Source of the DNA: Dicyema japonicum
Lineage: Eukaryota > Dicyemida > Rhombozoa > Dicyemidae
Assembly: GCA_011109175.1 (NCBI GenBank)
Contig: RDEW01000044.1
Location: 163,397 to 227,269, forward strand
Direction of reading: 5' to 3'
DNA: 63,873 nt
The translations under genes and the position numbers were made by a program. Below are positions 32,690 to 43,706 of the stretch, in pieces. A model generated the notes under the pieces. It had not been told where the DNA came from and searched no databases. It saw only the letters and a list, made by a program, of their open reading frames with translations. Each line of letters begins with the position of its first letter. Positions within the stretch are counted from its first letter, which is position 1.

Positions 32690-32960
32690 CGTTAATCGAG
32701 TAATGGAGTCTGCTGATAGTCCTTCATAATTGAAGCTGTTGTCCGGACAGAGATGGAAAACGACCGGAAGAAATCACAATTTTTCTATCGAAGATGAGAA
32801 GTATTTGGTATCGGATACTACGTGCGTCGACCCCTTTGCCTATCCAACATTGTCGGGAGCGCGGTAAACACACTGTATAAAGCGGAAAAAACATTGAAAT
32901 CAAAAAAGAAAAAATTCGAAGAGTTCTTGAATAGTTCTCGGTTCCATCGTAGTTAAGACA
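32690..32960 (+). pseudogene. LINE-A RLE-like domain fragment
   Basis: Reads GKRPEEITIFLSK (compare GKRPDGMTIFPF), then after a shift DTTCVDPFAYPTLSGA (compare DVTCTDTFA). These are the two core motifs of the LINE-A restriction-like endonuclease region. Stops and shifts are present. Confidence 0.65.
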
Positions 32961-33170
32961 ACAAGAGGAATAAGAGGGAAATAGCTTTTTTCATAAAAAA
33001 AAAAAGAGATTTTATGATTTTAGAAAAATANAATATTGAAATCAAAAAAGAAAAAATTCGAAGCGTTCTCGAATGGTTCTCGGTTCCATCGTAGTTAAGG
33101 CAACAAGAGGAATAAGAGGGAAATAGCTTCTTTCATAAAAAAAAAGAGATTTTATGATTTTAGAAAAATA
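32890..33170. repeat. 140-bp direct repeat around n at 33031
   Basis: 32890-33030 and 33032-33170 are nearly identical (ATTGAAATCAAAAAAG ... TTTTAGAAAAATA) with a single n between. Suspected unmerged overlap. Confidence 0.8.
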
Positions 33171-33534
33171 TTTATGCGCAATTTATAATTTAAATATGGT
33201 TATGGACAAAAATTACTGATTACTTTTAACAATGATTTTTCCGTCAAATTCTAAAGATTTAATCAACCAAGTATATACATTATACAAACAATAATAACAA
33301 ATTTTTGTACAATTTTAGGAGTAACCTATATTTTTGGAACACTTGGTGTTCCAAATGAAGCTTAGACTGTACGAATAATCCCGTCAAACACATTGTTTTA
33401 GTGTGTATTGACAAAATGTATGTCGCAAGAATCGTAAAACAGTGACAAATCACAAGGAGACTCAATCTGTCAGGTATCGTTCATTGTATACTTTGAATCT
33501 GCTATACAAGATCTCGGGAAGTATTTTTTAAATA

Positions 33535-33990
33535 GAATTTTCACGAGAGCCATAATCGGAAGTATTTAATAGCTTTTTCACTAGAGCTGATCGACCAGTT
33601 CTTCTCTTCCACTTAAGATTGATCAGCATAATCGTTCTTTCCAGGGAATCAGAGCTGATAACATGCCCAAAAAACGCCAATCAGTGTTCTACGATTCTTC
33701 TTTCTAGCGGAATGTCTGTATCCACTTGTTCGAGTACATCGGTGTTTGTTATATTAGAAGTCCAAGAGATTCTTAGTAAACTCCTTCAGCACTAAAGTTC
33801 GAAAGCATCAATTTTTCGAGTACATCGGTGTTTGTTATATTAGAAGTCCAAGAGATTCTTAGTAAACTCCTTCAGCACTAAAGTTCGAAAGCATCAATTT
33901 TTCCTCTATCTCCTTTTTCAGTTTCCATGATTCTGCGCCGTATAGACAAACCAGGAACACGCTTGTATTAACCAGCTAACGCCTGATGCA
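33535..33990 (-). pseudogene. LINE RT C-terminal tail (RTE/CR1-like)
   Basis: The minus strand reads in mixed frames FLVCLYGAESWKLKKEIE, IDAFEL, LLRISWTSNITNTDVL, PLERRIVEH and LAFFGHVISSDSLERTI. This is the post-RT region of the widespread animal endonuclease-RT family with the AFELWCWRRLLRISWT..TN..VL pattern. It is the only copy of this type that I see here. A tandem duplication (33729-33900) interrupts it. Confidence 0.7.
33729..33900. repeat. 86-bp perfect tandem duplication
   Basis: 33729-33814 and 33815-33900 are identical by eye and lie inside the LINE tail, duplicating its TN..VL block. Confidence 0.85.
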
Positions 33991-34130
33991 AACTTGATCA
34001 TTTCTCTTTTTGTTGAACTGATTCTTAAATTATGTCTTTTTCACACATATCGAATTGACTTTATTAAAGACCCCATCAACCAGGACAATAAAGTTTGGTG
34101 TCATTTAAAGTAAAAAAGCCACATACTATT

Positions 34131-34842
34131 GAAGAGACTCTTACTAAGCCATGTGCATTCGAAATGATAAAAACAGTTCTGAATTCCAATAGCAAACAAA
34201 AACCCATATTTTATAATTAATTAAATCTAAAAGGCAAGAAAAGTCTTAAGGAACCTAACTAATTTTTTTTTATAAAATTCGAATTCTGTTATATTTCGTC
34301 TCAGTCACATAATAGTTCCCAATATAAGGCTATAGTTTAACAGAATCAGCAAACATCTTTCAAAAGTGAACATTTCAAAAAATCAAAATCACAAGATCAG
34401 TCCAAACATAATTAACGATACATAATGAATTAACATTTCACATTACAAAAAGGTCAAACCAACCATATGACAGTTTCTCGACNGAAGAGAATCTTACTAA
34501 GCCATGTGCATTCGAAATGATAAAAACAGTTCTGAATTCCAATAGCAAACAAAAACCCATATTTTATAATTAATTAAATCTAAAAGGCAAGAAAAGTCTT
34601 AAGGAACCTAACTAATTTTTTTTTATAAAATTCGAATTCTGTTATATTTCGTCTCAGTCACATAATAGTTCCCAATATAAGGATATAGTTTAACAGAATT
34701 AGCAAACACCTTTCAAAAGTGAACATTTCAAAAAATCAAAATCACAAGATCAGTCCAAACATAATTAACGACTAATCCAACATAATGAATTAACATTTCA
34801 CATTACAAAAAGGTCAAACCAACCAAATAACAGTTTCTCGAC
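34131..34842. repeat. 352-bp direct repeat around n at 34483
   Basis: 34131-34482 and 34484-34842 are about 98% identical, differing by a few substitutions and a short insertion (ACTAATCCA). The single n between them suggests an assembly duplicate. Confidence 0.8.
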
Positions 34843-35313
34843 AATAGTTAAAGAATGCTAATTTGTAAATTAGGTCATAAATTTCCACAATATGATTTTC
34901 TTTAAAATCAATCCTTTCATCTTTAGAACATGTAAACTGATTTGAGTCCATATCGAGCTTGATTCGTCACACACCCTTTCGCCTCTACATCTTTTTAAAT
35001 ATGGATAACCAGGATCACAATGTCAGAGGAAATCTTGTTTCAGAATATCCAAATCCTTCTACGATCGTCCTTCATAGAATTGAACTTTTTTTGGTTCAAT
35101 AAGCCCTACATTCAATGAACAGTCTGAAGGGGACCGTTTGTGTATAATTCCGTCAATTTGGGTATTCTCCAACCCACGATTAGATGATGGATATCCAGAA
35201 ATTGTTTAATAATACGTCCCCCAACAACCATACAAGACGAATGCCTATTCTTAGAAAATTATAATTTTTAGCAAATCTGCATGAATAATCTCTGTATTTA
35301 CAAAAATAGCAGA

Positions 35314-35760
35314 TTATCTTTTAAAAAGGCTAAATGATTCAAGAGTCTTCCAACAAAATTCACACAACTTAATAATAGCAAATCGTCTCCATAAGCAGAA
35401 CTGAGGTATACATTTTCTAAAGTTTATCAATTCAGGTTGATGGATTTGTTTTAAGAGCAGAATTTTTTCAAATTCAGCAATCTCTACATAATCAACATTT
35501 TCATTGACACAATTCATGATTTAACATCAAAATTATAATATAGAACGTTATTTTTTAAAGGATTGTCGACAAAATATATATATTTCAGATGTGTAGCACC
35601 TCTCACTTTTACATTCAGCTTCTAGGCAAGCCATAATGACACATTACGTAATATTTAAAATTATTAATAATTCATTGATTATATAATATTCTTCGACAAA
35701 GATTTTCTTAAATGGCCGTAATTCACCCATTTTTCCAATCATACGAGAATTAAAGTATTG
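35314..35760 (-). CDS. candidate cysteine-containing gene
   Basis: Successive protein-like frames lie on the minus strand: MIGKMGELRPFKKIFVEEYY (about 35720-35650), KLNVKVRGATHLKYIYFVDN (about 35610), then the 67-codon ORF 35314-35517 (VDYVEIAEFEKILLLKQI, FRKCIPQFCLWRRFA, KLCEFCWKTLESF). A 26-nt GTAATG...CTAG intron candidate separates the first two, but phases do not agree perfectly. Product unknown; it could be a decayed gene. Confidence 0.35.
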
Positions 35761-35961
35761 TGATAAATTTACAGTATCATTTTAACAATCGTAGTGATAT
35801 GGAGAAATTCTTGTCATGGTTAAACATTACTAATTATCCAATAATATTCTATCTACAGGATCTGTCGAACACTCTGGGCCGTTATTGAAGGAATATCTTA
35901 TATAAACAATCAATTTTGAGATTTACTTGAATTCATTAGCTTTATCAAAAATCATTCTAAC

Positions 35962-36237
35962 AAACTGATATACCAGCAACCCACGTGTTCCTAGTGATAT
36001 GGATTTATGCAGACTTTGCCATTCGTGGAGTCAAATGGGAAATCGCAGCAACAAATATCCTTTAAATCACCCAGTCGAGCATCTGGAATGCGAATGTGTA
36101 AACTGATATACCAGCAACCCACGTGTTCCTAGTGATATGGATTTATGCAGACTTTGCCATTCGTGGAGTCAAATGGGAAATCGCAGCAACAAATATCCTT
36201 TAAATCACCCAGTCGAGCATCTGGAATGCGAATGTGT
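35962..36237. repeat. 138-bp perfect tandem duplication
   Basis: 35962-36099 and 36100-36237 are identical by eye. The forward frame reads MDLCRLCHSWSQM, then HPVEHLECECV, a CX2C..HX3H-like arrangement reminiscent of LINE C-terminal zinc knuckles but too short to assign. Confidence 0.85.
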
Positions 36238-37093
36238 CTTATTATATATTTGTGGGGGAATACCTCCGTTAGTGAGGTCTTTGAGCAAAATAGGCCGGGA
36301 GATACATTTAATTTAAAACGATAGATATCCTTATTTTCATCATTTTTGTTATCCTATTATCAATTTCATTCCTTATAATGTATCGAATTTAGTTAAATAT
36401 TTAATAATAAAACATTTTTATTTTAAATTAATCTTTATTATTTAAAAACAAGCAGTTAAAAATTACTAGAAGTTCCTTTCAGTTGATGCAGTCCGCTCTT
36501 AGAATTGAAAACCCATTTTTATGACGATTTGTAAAGAGATGCGTTCAAAATCCAATTTCTTCTCTCTAAAATCTTTCTTTCTTGCGGTTCAACGGCTTAT
36601 AATATAAACATCTGCATATAATATAAACAAGGTATTCTTCAATGTGCTTGCTCCATAACGGCAAAGTTTACAGGCTGATCTGGCGATTTACAGGATTAAA
36701 AAAAGATCCTAGTTGGCTCTTCACACGTTGGCTTTTCCATTACATTGGGATCGCATAGGGGTAATTCCATTGCATCCTAATGCTAGTAGGCCAGGATTGC
36801 CCTTATTATAAATTACTATAATTGATATTTATCTCTTCAATATTAACGTCAGTTTTTTCAAGCTAAATATTTGAAAAATATCAGTTTTGTAAATCGCATA
36901 TATGCATTCAAATAAATAGAGTCCTCGTCGAAATTAATAGCGAGAATGGTTGTGTTTATTCTAATTAAAGGATATCAGACTCAAATAAATTTAAAAGCCT
37001 GAATTAACACTAAATAAAATTATTTTAAAAAACAAGTGTTTAACGAAAAAACTAATTCATTTATCGTGACGCTTTCCGGCAGATCTTTCACCA
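36238..37093. other. no recognisable gene
   Basis: AT-rich, with two TATAATATAAAC repeats near 36600-36630. No coding signal. Confidence 0.5.
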
Positions 37094-37287
37094 ATGAACA
37101 GTGATCCAGAGGACTTTCTCATGAATGCTGAGGTCGATTACAGAACTCTTCAACATTAAGTGAAATTTTCTATAAGTTCAATGAAGACAATTTCACTCTT
37201 ATTAAATGCCAGCTCGGTATTGGGCGTCTTCTGAATAAAGAGGATGCAATGACAAATCGAAGGGAAGGAAAATCTTTAACCAATTAG
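37094..37287 (+). pseudogene. orphan coding relic, unknown family
   Basis: From an ATG the frame reads MNSDPEDFLMNAEVDYR. A one-base shift leads to LSEIFYKFNEDNFTLIKCQL, then GRLLNKEDAMTNRREGKSL and a TAG. Both parts are clearly protein-like and look like one broken conserved protein. I do not recognise the family. Confidence 0.4.
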
Positions 37288-38071
37288 ATTAATGTCGCCA
37301 CAAGGGTAAATAATAATGAATTAATTATGAATGTTTGTGTTGGACACAATTATGTAGCCAGCCTGGATACGATCGTGTCCAAGTTTATATTGTTCATCAT
37401 ATTTGTCATAGAAAAAGTATGACACAATATAATCACAACATATTTTGGCAAACAGTCTTGCAGTGTGTCCTTTTCTCTTCGATAATGTCCCACAGCATCA
37501 ATGATGGAGGCACCATTAGCTTCTAGACAACGTATAATTATTTTTGTATGGGTGGTATTACTAGGAATTGTTTCAGGGGTATTCTGAGAAAAGAGGGTTA
37601 GATCCCTTTCCTATTAATCATTATTGCTAATAAGCATAGATATTCAATAAATGAGATATGAATACCCAATGGCAAGGTTCTCTGTCTATAAAAATCCCAA
37701 CTTAAGAAATTGGGCATGGATTCATCCAAACCACAATCCTACATGCATGCCGATCAAAAACAAGCCAGACGATGACGGTTCGAATTATTCATGAGCTCCA
37801 GAGATTGTGAAGTAATCGATTTTTCTTTTTGACCTCTTGTCTGTGGCAGAAAAATTAACTAACCTCTCCAATGCAATTCAGATTTTTGACAAAGATGTTT
37901 CGAAAATCTCCAAGCGTTGAGTAACTCTCTGACGATCGGAAAAACATGAATCACATAAAAAAAGAATACTAATGATGCAACATCTGCCGTAAATCAATTT
38001 TATAGAAAATGAGATTATTCGATTTTTAACATTTTTTCCCATATGAATTCAGAGATATCTGATAGATGCAA
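37288..38071. other. no recognisable gene
   Basis: AT-rich. The 63-codon frame at 37335 has no supporting features. Confidence 0.45.
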
Positions 38072-38361
38072 AAATCTATGAATTACAATAATATTTGTGG
38101 ATTTTACAAAATTAAACTCATCTCCAAATTACCACTTATTGGTGAAGAAGTTGAGTTCCAAAAAGTATGGTTAATAATCTGTTCTCCCACTTCAATGAAT
38201 ACCGTGTTTACATTCCTTATACAATCGTCTTGATTACATTGTTAGCTCAAATAATCTCAAATCTGATATATTTAGAAAAATCCCAAAAAGATACAAAGAA
38301 ATTATGGACTTTAACTAAAATGGTGAATTTATCTAAAATGGTGAAATTGGGGGATTACTAG
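38072..38361 (+). CDS. possible ectodomain plus membrane-anchor relic
   Basis: MNYNNICGFYKIKLISKLPL, then GEEVEFQK, is followed in another frame by a membrane helix (YIPYTIVLITLLAQIISNLIYL) and a Lys-rich tail ending at TAG. The layout resembles the last exons of the 63-kb membrane gene, but the frames do not join without a shift, so it may be a broken copy. Confidence 0.3.
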
Positions 38362-39456
38362 TGTCTACAAAATGATTCTGCAGATGTTATGTAAATCAAC
38401 AAATCTTTTGGAAAGCGTTTCAGTTCAACTGGACTATTTTCTACCTACGCAGAAATGAATTGGGTACATGGTTAGGTTCTGCATCACCACCTCTGATTAA
38501 AGAAATCTGGTAACGGTAGCTTATCGATCATCCTAATGGCTAATTGATTGGTAAGGGAAATAAGTTGGGTCTGTTGTCAACAAATGTAGGCAATTTTCTC
38601 CACGAACAGGTGACATTCATACAACTTAATTTAATTTTATAAAAATAATAATTATTATTTTAATAATATTTAAATAATAATTATAATAATAAACTTTTGC
38701 TGGTGGAGTATTCGAAAAGAATTTGTAATTTGTTAAAAGCTTTGATCATCTAATTAGTTGTTTTTACATTTCTTTCTGTGTTCTTGGGGTTTATAAATAA
38801 CAATCATTGCTTTTTGTTCCTCTCGCATAATCACGAGATTTTATAAGGGCGTACAAAATTGTGGAATATATTCTATCCAAACATTAACTAATAATTCATA
38901 TAGAAATAGTAGCTACTAACTGAGTTATCATTGGTCATTGAGAATTGTCTGTGATAATTCTGATACTATAGGGTAATGCAATCTTTCGGCTGGAGCACTA
39001 TTTGCTCGCTGTTCTCCTATAGCTGTCGCCTTTGGTAGACTGCGTTCTATTGTGAATTCGATGCATGTACGACGGAATTTAAAAAGAATAGTTTACGTTC
39101 ATGTCACTAACTATGTGTGTGGAGTGCCCAATGTCATGGATTGTAAACAAGAGCCTCGTCAGACGATTCCTTCAAAAAACTCGACTTGGCTATTTGTTTA
39201 GTTAAGACTTATTATTAGTCTACTAGTACTGGACACAGAGGGCACGTAAAAACCTGTTGAACAATGCTTGTTTAGGAAAGTATATAATTTGAAATAACTT
39301 TATATGTGATATATACTATTACTAATATTTCCTTTCAAAATCTCCACATATTCCAAATTCGTTTATCATTTATATAAAAAGTAAGTTTGTGAGTCTGATA
39401 ATATCTCATAGTTTACGTTCATGGCTATAACCTTGTGTGTGGAGTGCCAATGTCAT
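38362..39456. other. non-coding with one dispersed duplication
   Basis: About 50 bases at 39088-39140 (TAGTTTACGTTCATG...GTGTGTGGAGTGCC) recur at 39408-39458. The rest is AT-rich. Confidence 0.5.
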
Positions 39457-39532
39457 GTTTTCTAGTATAGTGAAAGAGATGTGTATGTAAACGAGTTTTC
39501 TAGTAAGGTGAAAGAGATGTGTATGTAAAATA
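39457..39532. repeat. 38-bp tandem duplication
   Basis: GTTTTCTAGTATAGTGAAAG... at 39457-39494 and 39495-39532, with minor differences. Confidence 0.8.
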
Positions 39533-39552
39533 AAATGACCATACAAGACTGT

Positions 39553-39685
39553 TGTATTGACTACATGATTCAGTTTTATTTCACGCATCAGATATGTTGT
39601 ATTTTGGGTTAGAATATCNTGTATTGACTATATGATTCAGTTTTATTTCCCGCATCAGATATGTTGTATTTTGGGTTAGAATATC
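39553..39685. repeat. 66-bp direct repeat around n at 39619
   Basis: 39553-39618 and 39620-39685 differ at two or three bases with a single n between. Suspected unmerged overlap. Confidence 0.8.
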
Positions 39686-39915
39686 GTCTGACCAAAATTG
39701 GAGAACATTGATGAGTCTACCAGAGGAGGAACAGAGTACTATTAGTATTAATTATCGAATGTTCTTTAATCCTCAAACTAGTTATTAAATAAAATTGTTG
39801 GGTTGTATCAAATGACAACTGATATGGAGGTACGTTCTTGGAGCAACACTGCCTCGCTTTTATCCTTGGTGATATTTTGGGTTATTGACTAGTCTGACAC
39901 ACTAGGCGACTGCTT

Positions 39916-40239
39916 GTGCTCCAAAGATTCCTGAAGTTTCACGTCGAAAGGGGTAGTTATCCACGTCCTTCAACTCATCGACCTGGAAAGGATTGGAACT
40001 GCACTATTCAATATTTAAAGGTAACAACGACATTTGAACCAGAATTGAAGGTGACGATCATTTATTCGTATAAAAAGAGTCAAGAATACAAATCCATTTT
40101 CCTTAATAATCAAAATGATTCATTAAAGAAGCTGACTAAAGAAGTCAAAAATCCCTGTCACCAATCTATCCAATACAACTATCAACAGACCATAAAGTAT
40201 CTGGGGAGACTGCATAACATTCAGATGACAAAAATGTAG
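39916..40239 (+). CDS. 107-codon uncharacterised frame
   Basis: Opens with a non-ATG codon, so it is more likely an exon or relic than a full gene. Content is protein-like: PRPSTHRPGKDWNCTIQYLK, FEPELKVTIIYSYKKSQEYK, and a Lys/Asn-rich end. No family is recognised. It sits just upstream of LINE fragments. Confidence 0.3.
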   Translation: MLQRFLKFHVERGSYPRPSTHRPGKDWNCTIQYLKVTTTFEPELKVTIIYSYKKSQEYKSIFLNNQNDSLKKLTKEVKNPCHQSIQYNYQQTIKYLGRLHNIQMTKM

Positions 40240-40489
40240 TAAATATTCGACTATTTCATTACTCTTGCTTAGTAGCAGCTCACATATTATGTCATTTATG
40301 TAATCACATGCTTTTCTAAAACATATATTTTACGCTTTACTTGTTTATGGCGAATCCGCGAAATTTGAATTTTGAATCCAACGTGATGAACTCTTCTTGA
40401 ATATATTTTATTATTTTTTATTGAGCTCTTTTTCACTATATTTTGCTAATTTTTTTAATTTTAAGTTTTTATGAACTCTAACAAAGGAT

Positions 40490-40690
40490 TATAATATACG
40501 ACACTTTCTTCAAACCAATCCTGCAATACAACTCTGGGACCTCGGCCACCTCTAAATAAGAATTGGAGAGGTTAGACTCATTTCACAGTAATCATCTAAG
40601 AAACATAACTGGAATGTCCTGGCCATTTAAGATCTGCGGAATGGACTTATGCTGACACCTAATCATCTCTAGCAGGAACAAATACGTGGG
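40490..40690 (+). pseudogene. LINE-B post-RT fragment
   Basis: FFKPILQYNSGTSATS, then ERLDSFHSNHLRNITGMSWP. It matches FIIPVLLYNAGTWATSS...KLDSFHRGQLRKITGTTWP of 15395-15967. Confidence 0.65.
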
Positions 40691-40699
40691 TACAGCAAA

Positions 40700-41372
40700 A
40701 TCGAGCTTCAGTCACATATTGACGACCTGGGAGCCTAGTTAAAGTTGAAACGTCTCTCCAAATCCAAGGATAAATCAACGCATACAATCTTCACCACGGA
40801 CAGAAATTAAAAACATACACTGGATTTGAACATTTATAAAGACTCTTTACCACTACAAATTCGTCCAACTATCCTGGGAGTGACATTTGATCCTTGGATG
40901 ACATTTTCTCAACATGTGAAGAACGTTATGACAATGGTACCCAGGAAACTTAATATTATCAAACAGCTCTTGAAGTCCAGGCAGTCACAGAAATGCTCCC
41001 TTGTCCTGTTGAATCAACTCCTAAAACCGACGATTGAGTATACTTTTGCCTCATGGGCCTATGGAGCTTCTATATCAAATTCACTCAAGATCAATTCCCT
41101 TATTGGCAAACTAGCACGTCTAACTAATCTACTTCCAATCTTTTCCCCCAATGTTTGACCACGCTGCAAACAAAAATAATGGCTCGGCCTTCATTGGTCT
41201 GTGTGGCCAAGAAACAAGTCGTTTTTTCCATTCAAGGCTAGTAGCTTCAAATACACGAAATTTAAAGAAAAAAACCTCCCTTCTTCAAACTCTAGTGAAA
41301 TATGATTGTCTTTTATTCAGGAAAGTCGTGATTACTCTGGAGGATCACAGGAAAAACCTCTCATTCAGTTGA
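40700..41372 (+). pseudogene. LINE-C RT thumb and C-terminal region
   Basis: KIELQSHIDDLG, LKLKRLSKSKDKS and FTTDRN lead into a 110-codon frame with LPLQIRPTILGVTFDPWMTF, LNIIKQLLKSRQSQKCSL and LLKPTIEYTFASWAYGAS, the standard C-terminal RT region of this LINE group. A second frame (41151-41372, LCGQETSRFFHSRL) may be its terminal part. It is truncated 5' within the RT. Confidence 0.7.
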
Positions 41373-41494
41373 GGCTTAGCGAGATTACTTAATTAGTTGG
41401 TATACTCCTTCTTTCATTGTGTCCCCTTTTCGGGGTTATTAAATAATAAATAAATTTTCTTCCAACCTTGTTATGACAGCAACTATCCCAATCT

Positions 41495-41990
41495 CTGATT
41501 CGGAGAAAGTTGAGACGGATGATCTGGAAGAAAGGAAAAGCTAGTTCAAATCCAGAGAACTATAGGGCAATAAACATAACATCCAGTATATTGAAAATTA
41601 TTGAAAAAATCATTTTCAAAGATTATCAAATAAGTTAAAGACAACAAATTTCTTCACGATGATCAGTAGGTTTTTTGCCCCACTACTGGAGATTGTTTCT
41701 CAATATGATCAAATTTATATGTGTAGCTAAGAAGAATAGAGAATGTCTTACAGACGTATGTCTAGACATATCAAAAGCTTTTGATAGCGTTTGGCATGCT
41801 GGGTTGTTAAAAACTTTGTAAAACTTTAATGTTAGGAGCAAGGCTCCAGTGTGGATAAAGGATTTTCTTTCTAGTAGAGAATTTTCTACTCGTGTTGGAG
41901 TAGATATTTCGAAGAAACCTTGTTATAAGAGAGGTTCCACAAGGGTCTGTCTTAATTCCCTTCATATCAATTGCGTTATGTGTGACATCC
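41495..41990 (+). pseudogene. LINE RT N-terminal/palm fragment
   Basis: NPENYRAINITSSILKIIEK (RT motif 2 region), then CLDISKAFDSVWHAGLLKTL (motif A) and a final RGS-like block before ATG-poor AT-rich DNA. It is jockey/CR1-like by motif style. Frameshifts and TAA stops are present. It ends near motif B'. Confidence 0.7.
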
Positions 41991-42540
41991 CGAAGTATTT
42001 CAATTTATTTTAAATATGTTTCAATTTAATTTTATCACATTTCGCGAAATATCTGTGTAGATGGAGTCGTGCAGTTCCTATTTCCACTTTCTCCAGCCAT
42101 TTAGAAATAGTATACACTCTGAAAAAAAATTCAATGAGATTATTAACTTTCTATATTCTGTGCATGGGCACAATCCTAGTATCTCCTTTTTGCATTTTTC
42201 GAGCGATGACTCCAAATCAGAATCACTATTTGAGCATAATTAAGCTTCATAAAATTATTATAATAAAGTCTAAAACAAATAAATTAACCCAATTTATCTC
42301 GAAGTTATCAAATGTACGATAGGACTAAATTTTTATTTTAATAACCTGGAATCATATTTGGTGATAAAGTTATACTTTAATATTTTATATTAAAATTTAA
42401 CAAATTCTGTTTTTTCATTAATTTCAAAACGTTCTCCCTTTATATTTAAAAAAAATTATAAAGTTAAAAAAATAAATCTTAAAGATAAATTTTTTTTAAC
42501 TTTATATTTTAATTCAAATACGTATAAGACATATGTGCTA
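41991..42540. other. no recognisable gene
   Basis: Extremely AT-rich toward 42350-42530. Short frames only. Confidence 0.5.
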
Positions 42541-42547
42541 TAGAGGG

Positions 42548-42567
42548 ACGTCACCACCTCAACCAAA
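42548..42567 (-). promoter_or_regulatory. LINE-B 5'-end module
   Basis: ACGTCACCACCTCAACCAAA. Close variants occur at 47374-47393, 53476-53494 and 10047-10066. At 47 and 53 kb it lies just upstream of the minus-strand LINE-B endonuclease ORF, so it marks the element's 5' untranslated region, where LINE promoters are usually internal. The promoter role is inference. Confidence 0.45.
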
Positions 42568-42599
42568 AAACGTGGACGTGGGACGTGGGGAATTTCGAA

Positions 42600-43055
42600 A
42601 ACGGACGAACAAAACCTTGACTCCTTTCACAGAAGGCAACTTCGGTCTCTCTTGGGACTAAAGTGGCCAATGCGTGTAGGGAGTGAAAATTTATATAGAA
42701 GATGCGGTTCCGGACCTCTGAGCACCATGATCATGAAGGCTCGCTGGAGATTGTTTGGCCATATTCTCAGATTGGAACAAGACACGCCAGCAAACGTCGT
42801 CATGGAAGAATACTTCGATACGTCAGGGGACAAGTTCAGAGGTCGTCCAAGAATAACTCTTCCGGAAGTCCTTAATGGTGACCTGAGATCAGTAAGCAGA
42901 CTACTAAAGGACGGTGAAGACCTTAGTAGTCTGCGGCACTTGGCTTCGGACAGGAGGGGATGGGAAAGGCTAATTAAGAGGATTGTTCAGAAGCGGCACG
43001 AATAGAATTATAGTTTATATGATTCTATGTAGTTGCTTATAATAATAATAATAAT
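42600..43055 (+). pseudogene. LINE-B 3' end
   Basis: A 117-codon frame (42652-43005) with LKWPMRVGSENLYRRCG, ARWRLFGHILRLEQDTPANV, GRPRITLPEVLNGDLR and SSLRHLASDRRGWERL. A stop and then a GTTGCTTATAATAATAATAA tail follow. It is a 5'-truncated LINE-B copy, one of the better preserved C-termini. Confidence 0.8.
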
Positions 43056-43073
43056 TTTAATTATTTCACTGGG

Positions 43074-43190
43074 ATCAACGAGAAGGGTTATGGCCAAGAC
43101 AAAAGATTGGAATAGCCATACTCCGAGGGAACTCGTTCGCAATCCACGCAGCAGGCTTCCTCAACTGACATTTGTTTAATTGTTAAAAAA
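43074..43190 (+). mobile_element. LINE-A 3' end, short truncated copy
   Basis: 117 bp matching 2764-2880 with only a few differences. It sits just beyond the (TAA)n tail of the LINE-B copy, so it may have inserted into or next to that tail. Confidence 0.7.
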
Positions 43191-43706
43191 CATTTTTGTG
43201 AAAAAAAATTACTTGTTTTCTTTCATTTTCTACAAAATTTTACAATGAAAATAATTCCAAACTAAAACTAAATTAGAATATTTTAATTCCATGTTTAATC
43301 CATTTATATTGTTCTTATTCGAAGGTTAGAGAAAAAAAAGTTCGCAGTAGTTCGTTCTTCGAAGTAACCTTAAAGTACTTGGTTGAATTAACTCCAAGTT
43401 TGCATACAATGAAATGAAAATGGAATATGACTATAGTAGAATCGAGTTACTGACTCAAACGTTGAATATAAAACTCATCGAAATTAGTATTTTTTTATCC
43501 AAAAGACGGGTGTTCTTCTGTACTCCGTTATTCTGAAAGATCTGCTAAAATTTCGTTTCATTAGCATAACTCAACAATTTTGTTTATTCTCTCATAAATC
43601 CAAACAAAATAGCGTGTATCATCCATTCAATTCAATAATGTGATATAAACGATTAATTGAATCATTCTAACACACTTGTCAATTTCCAATAGAATGAAAT
43701 AATTTA
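43191..43706. other. no recognisable gene
   Basis: AT-rich spacer between LINE-A 3' end and the CCCH zinc-finger ORF. Confidence 0.5.
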
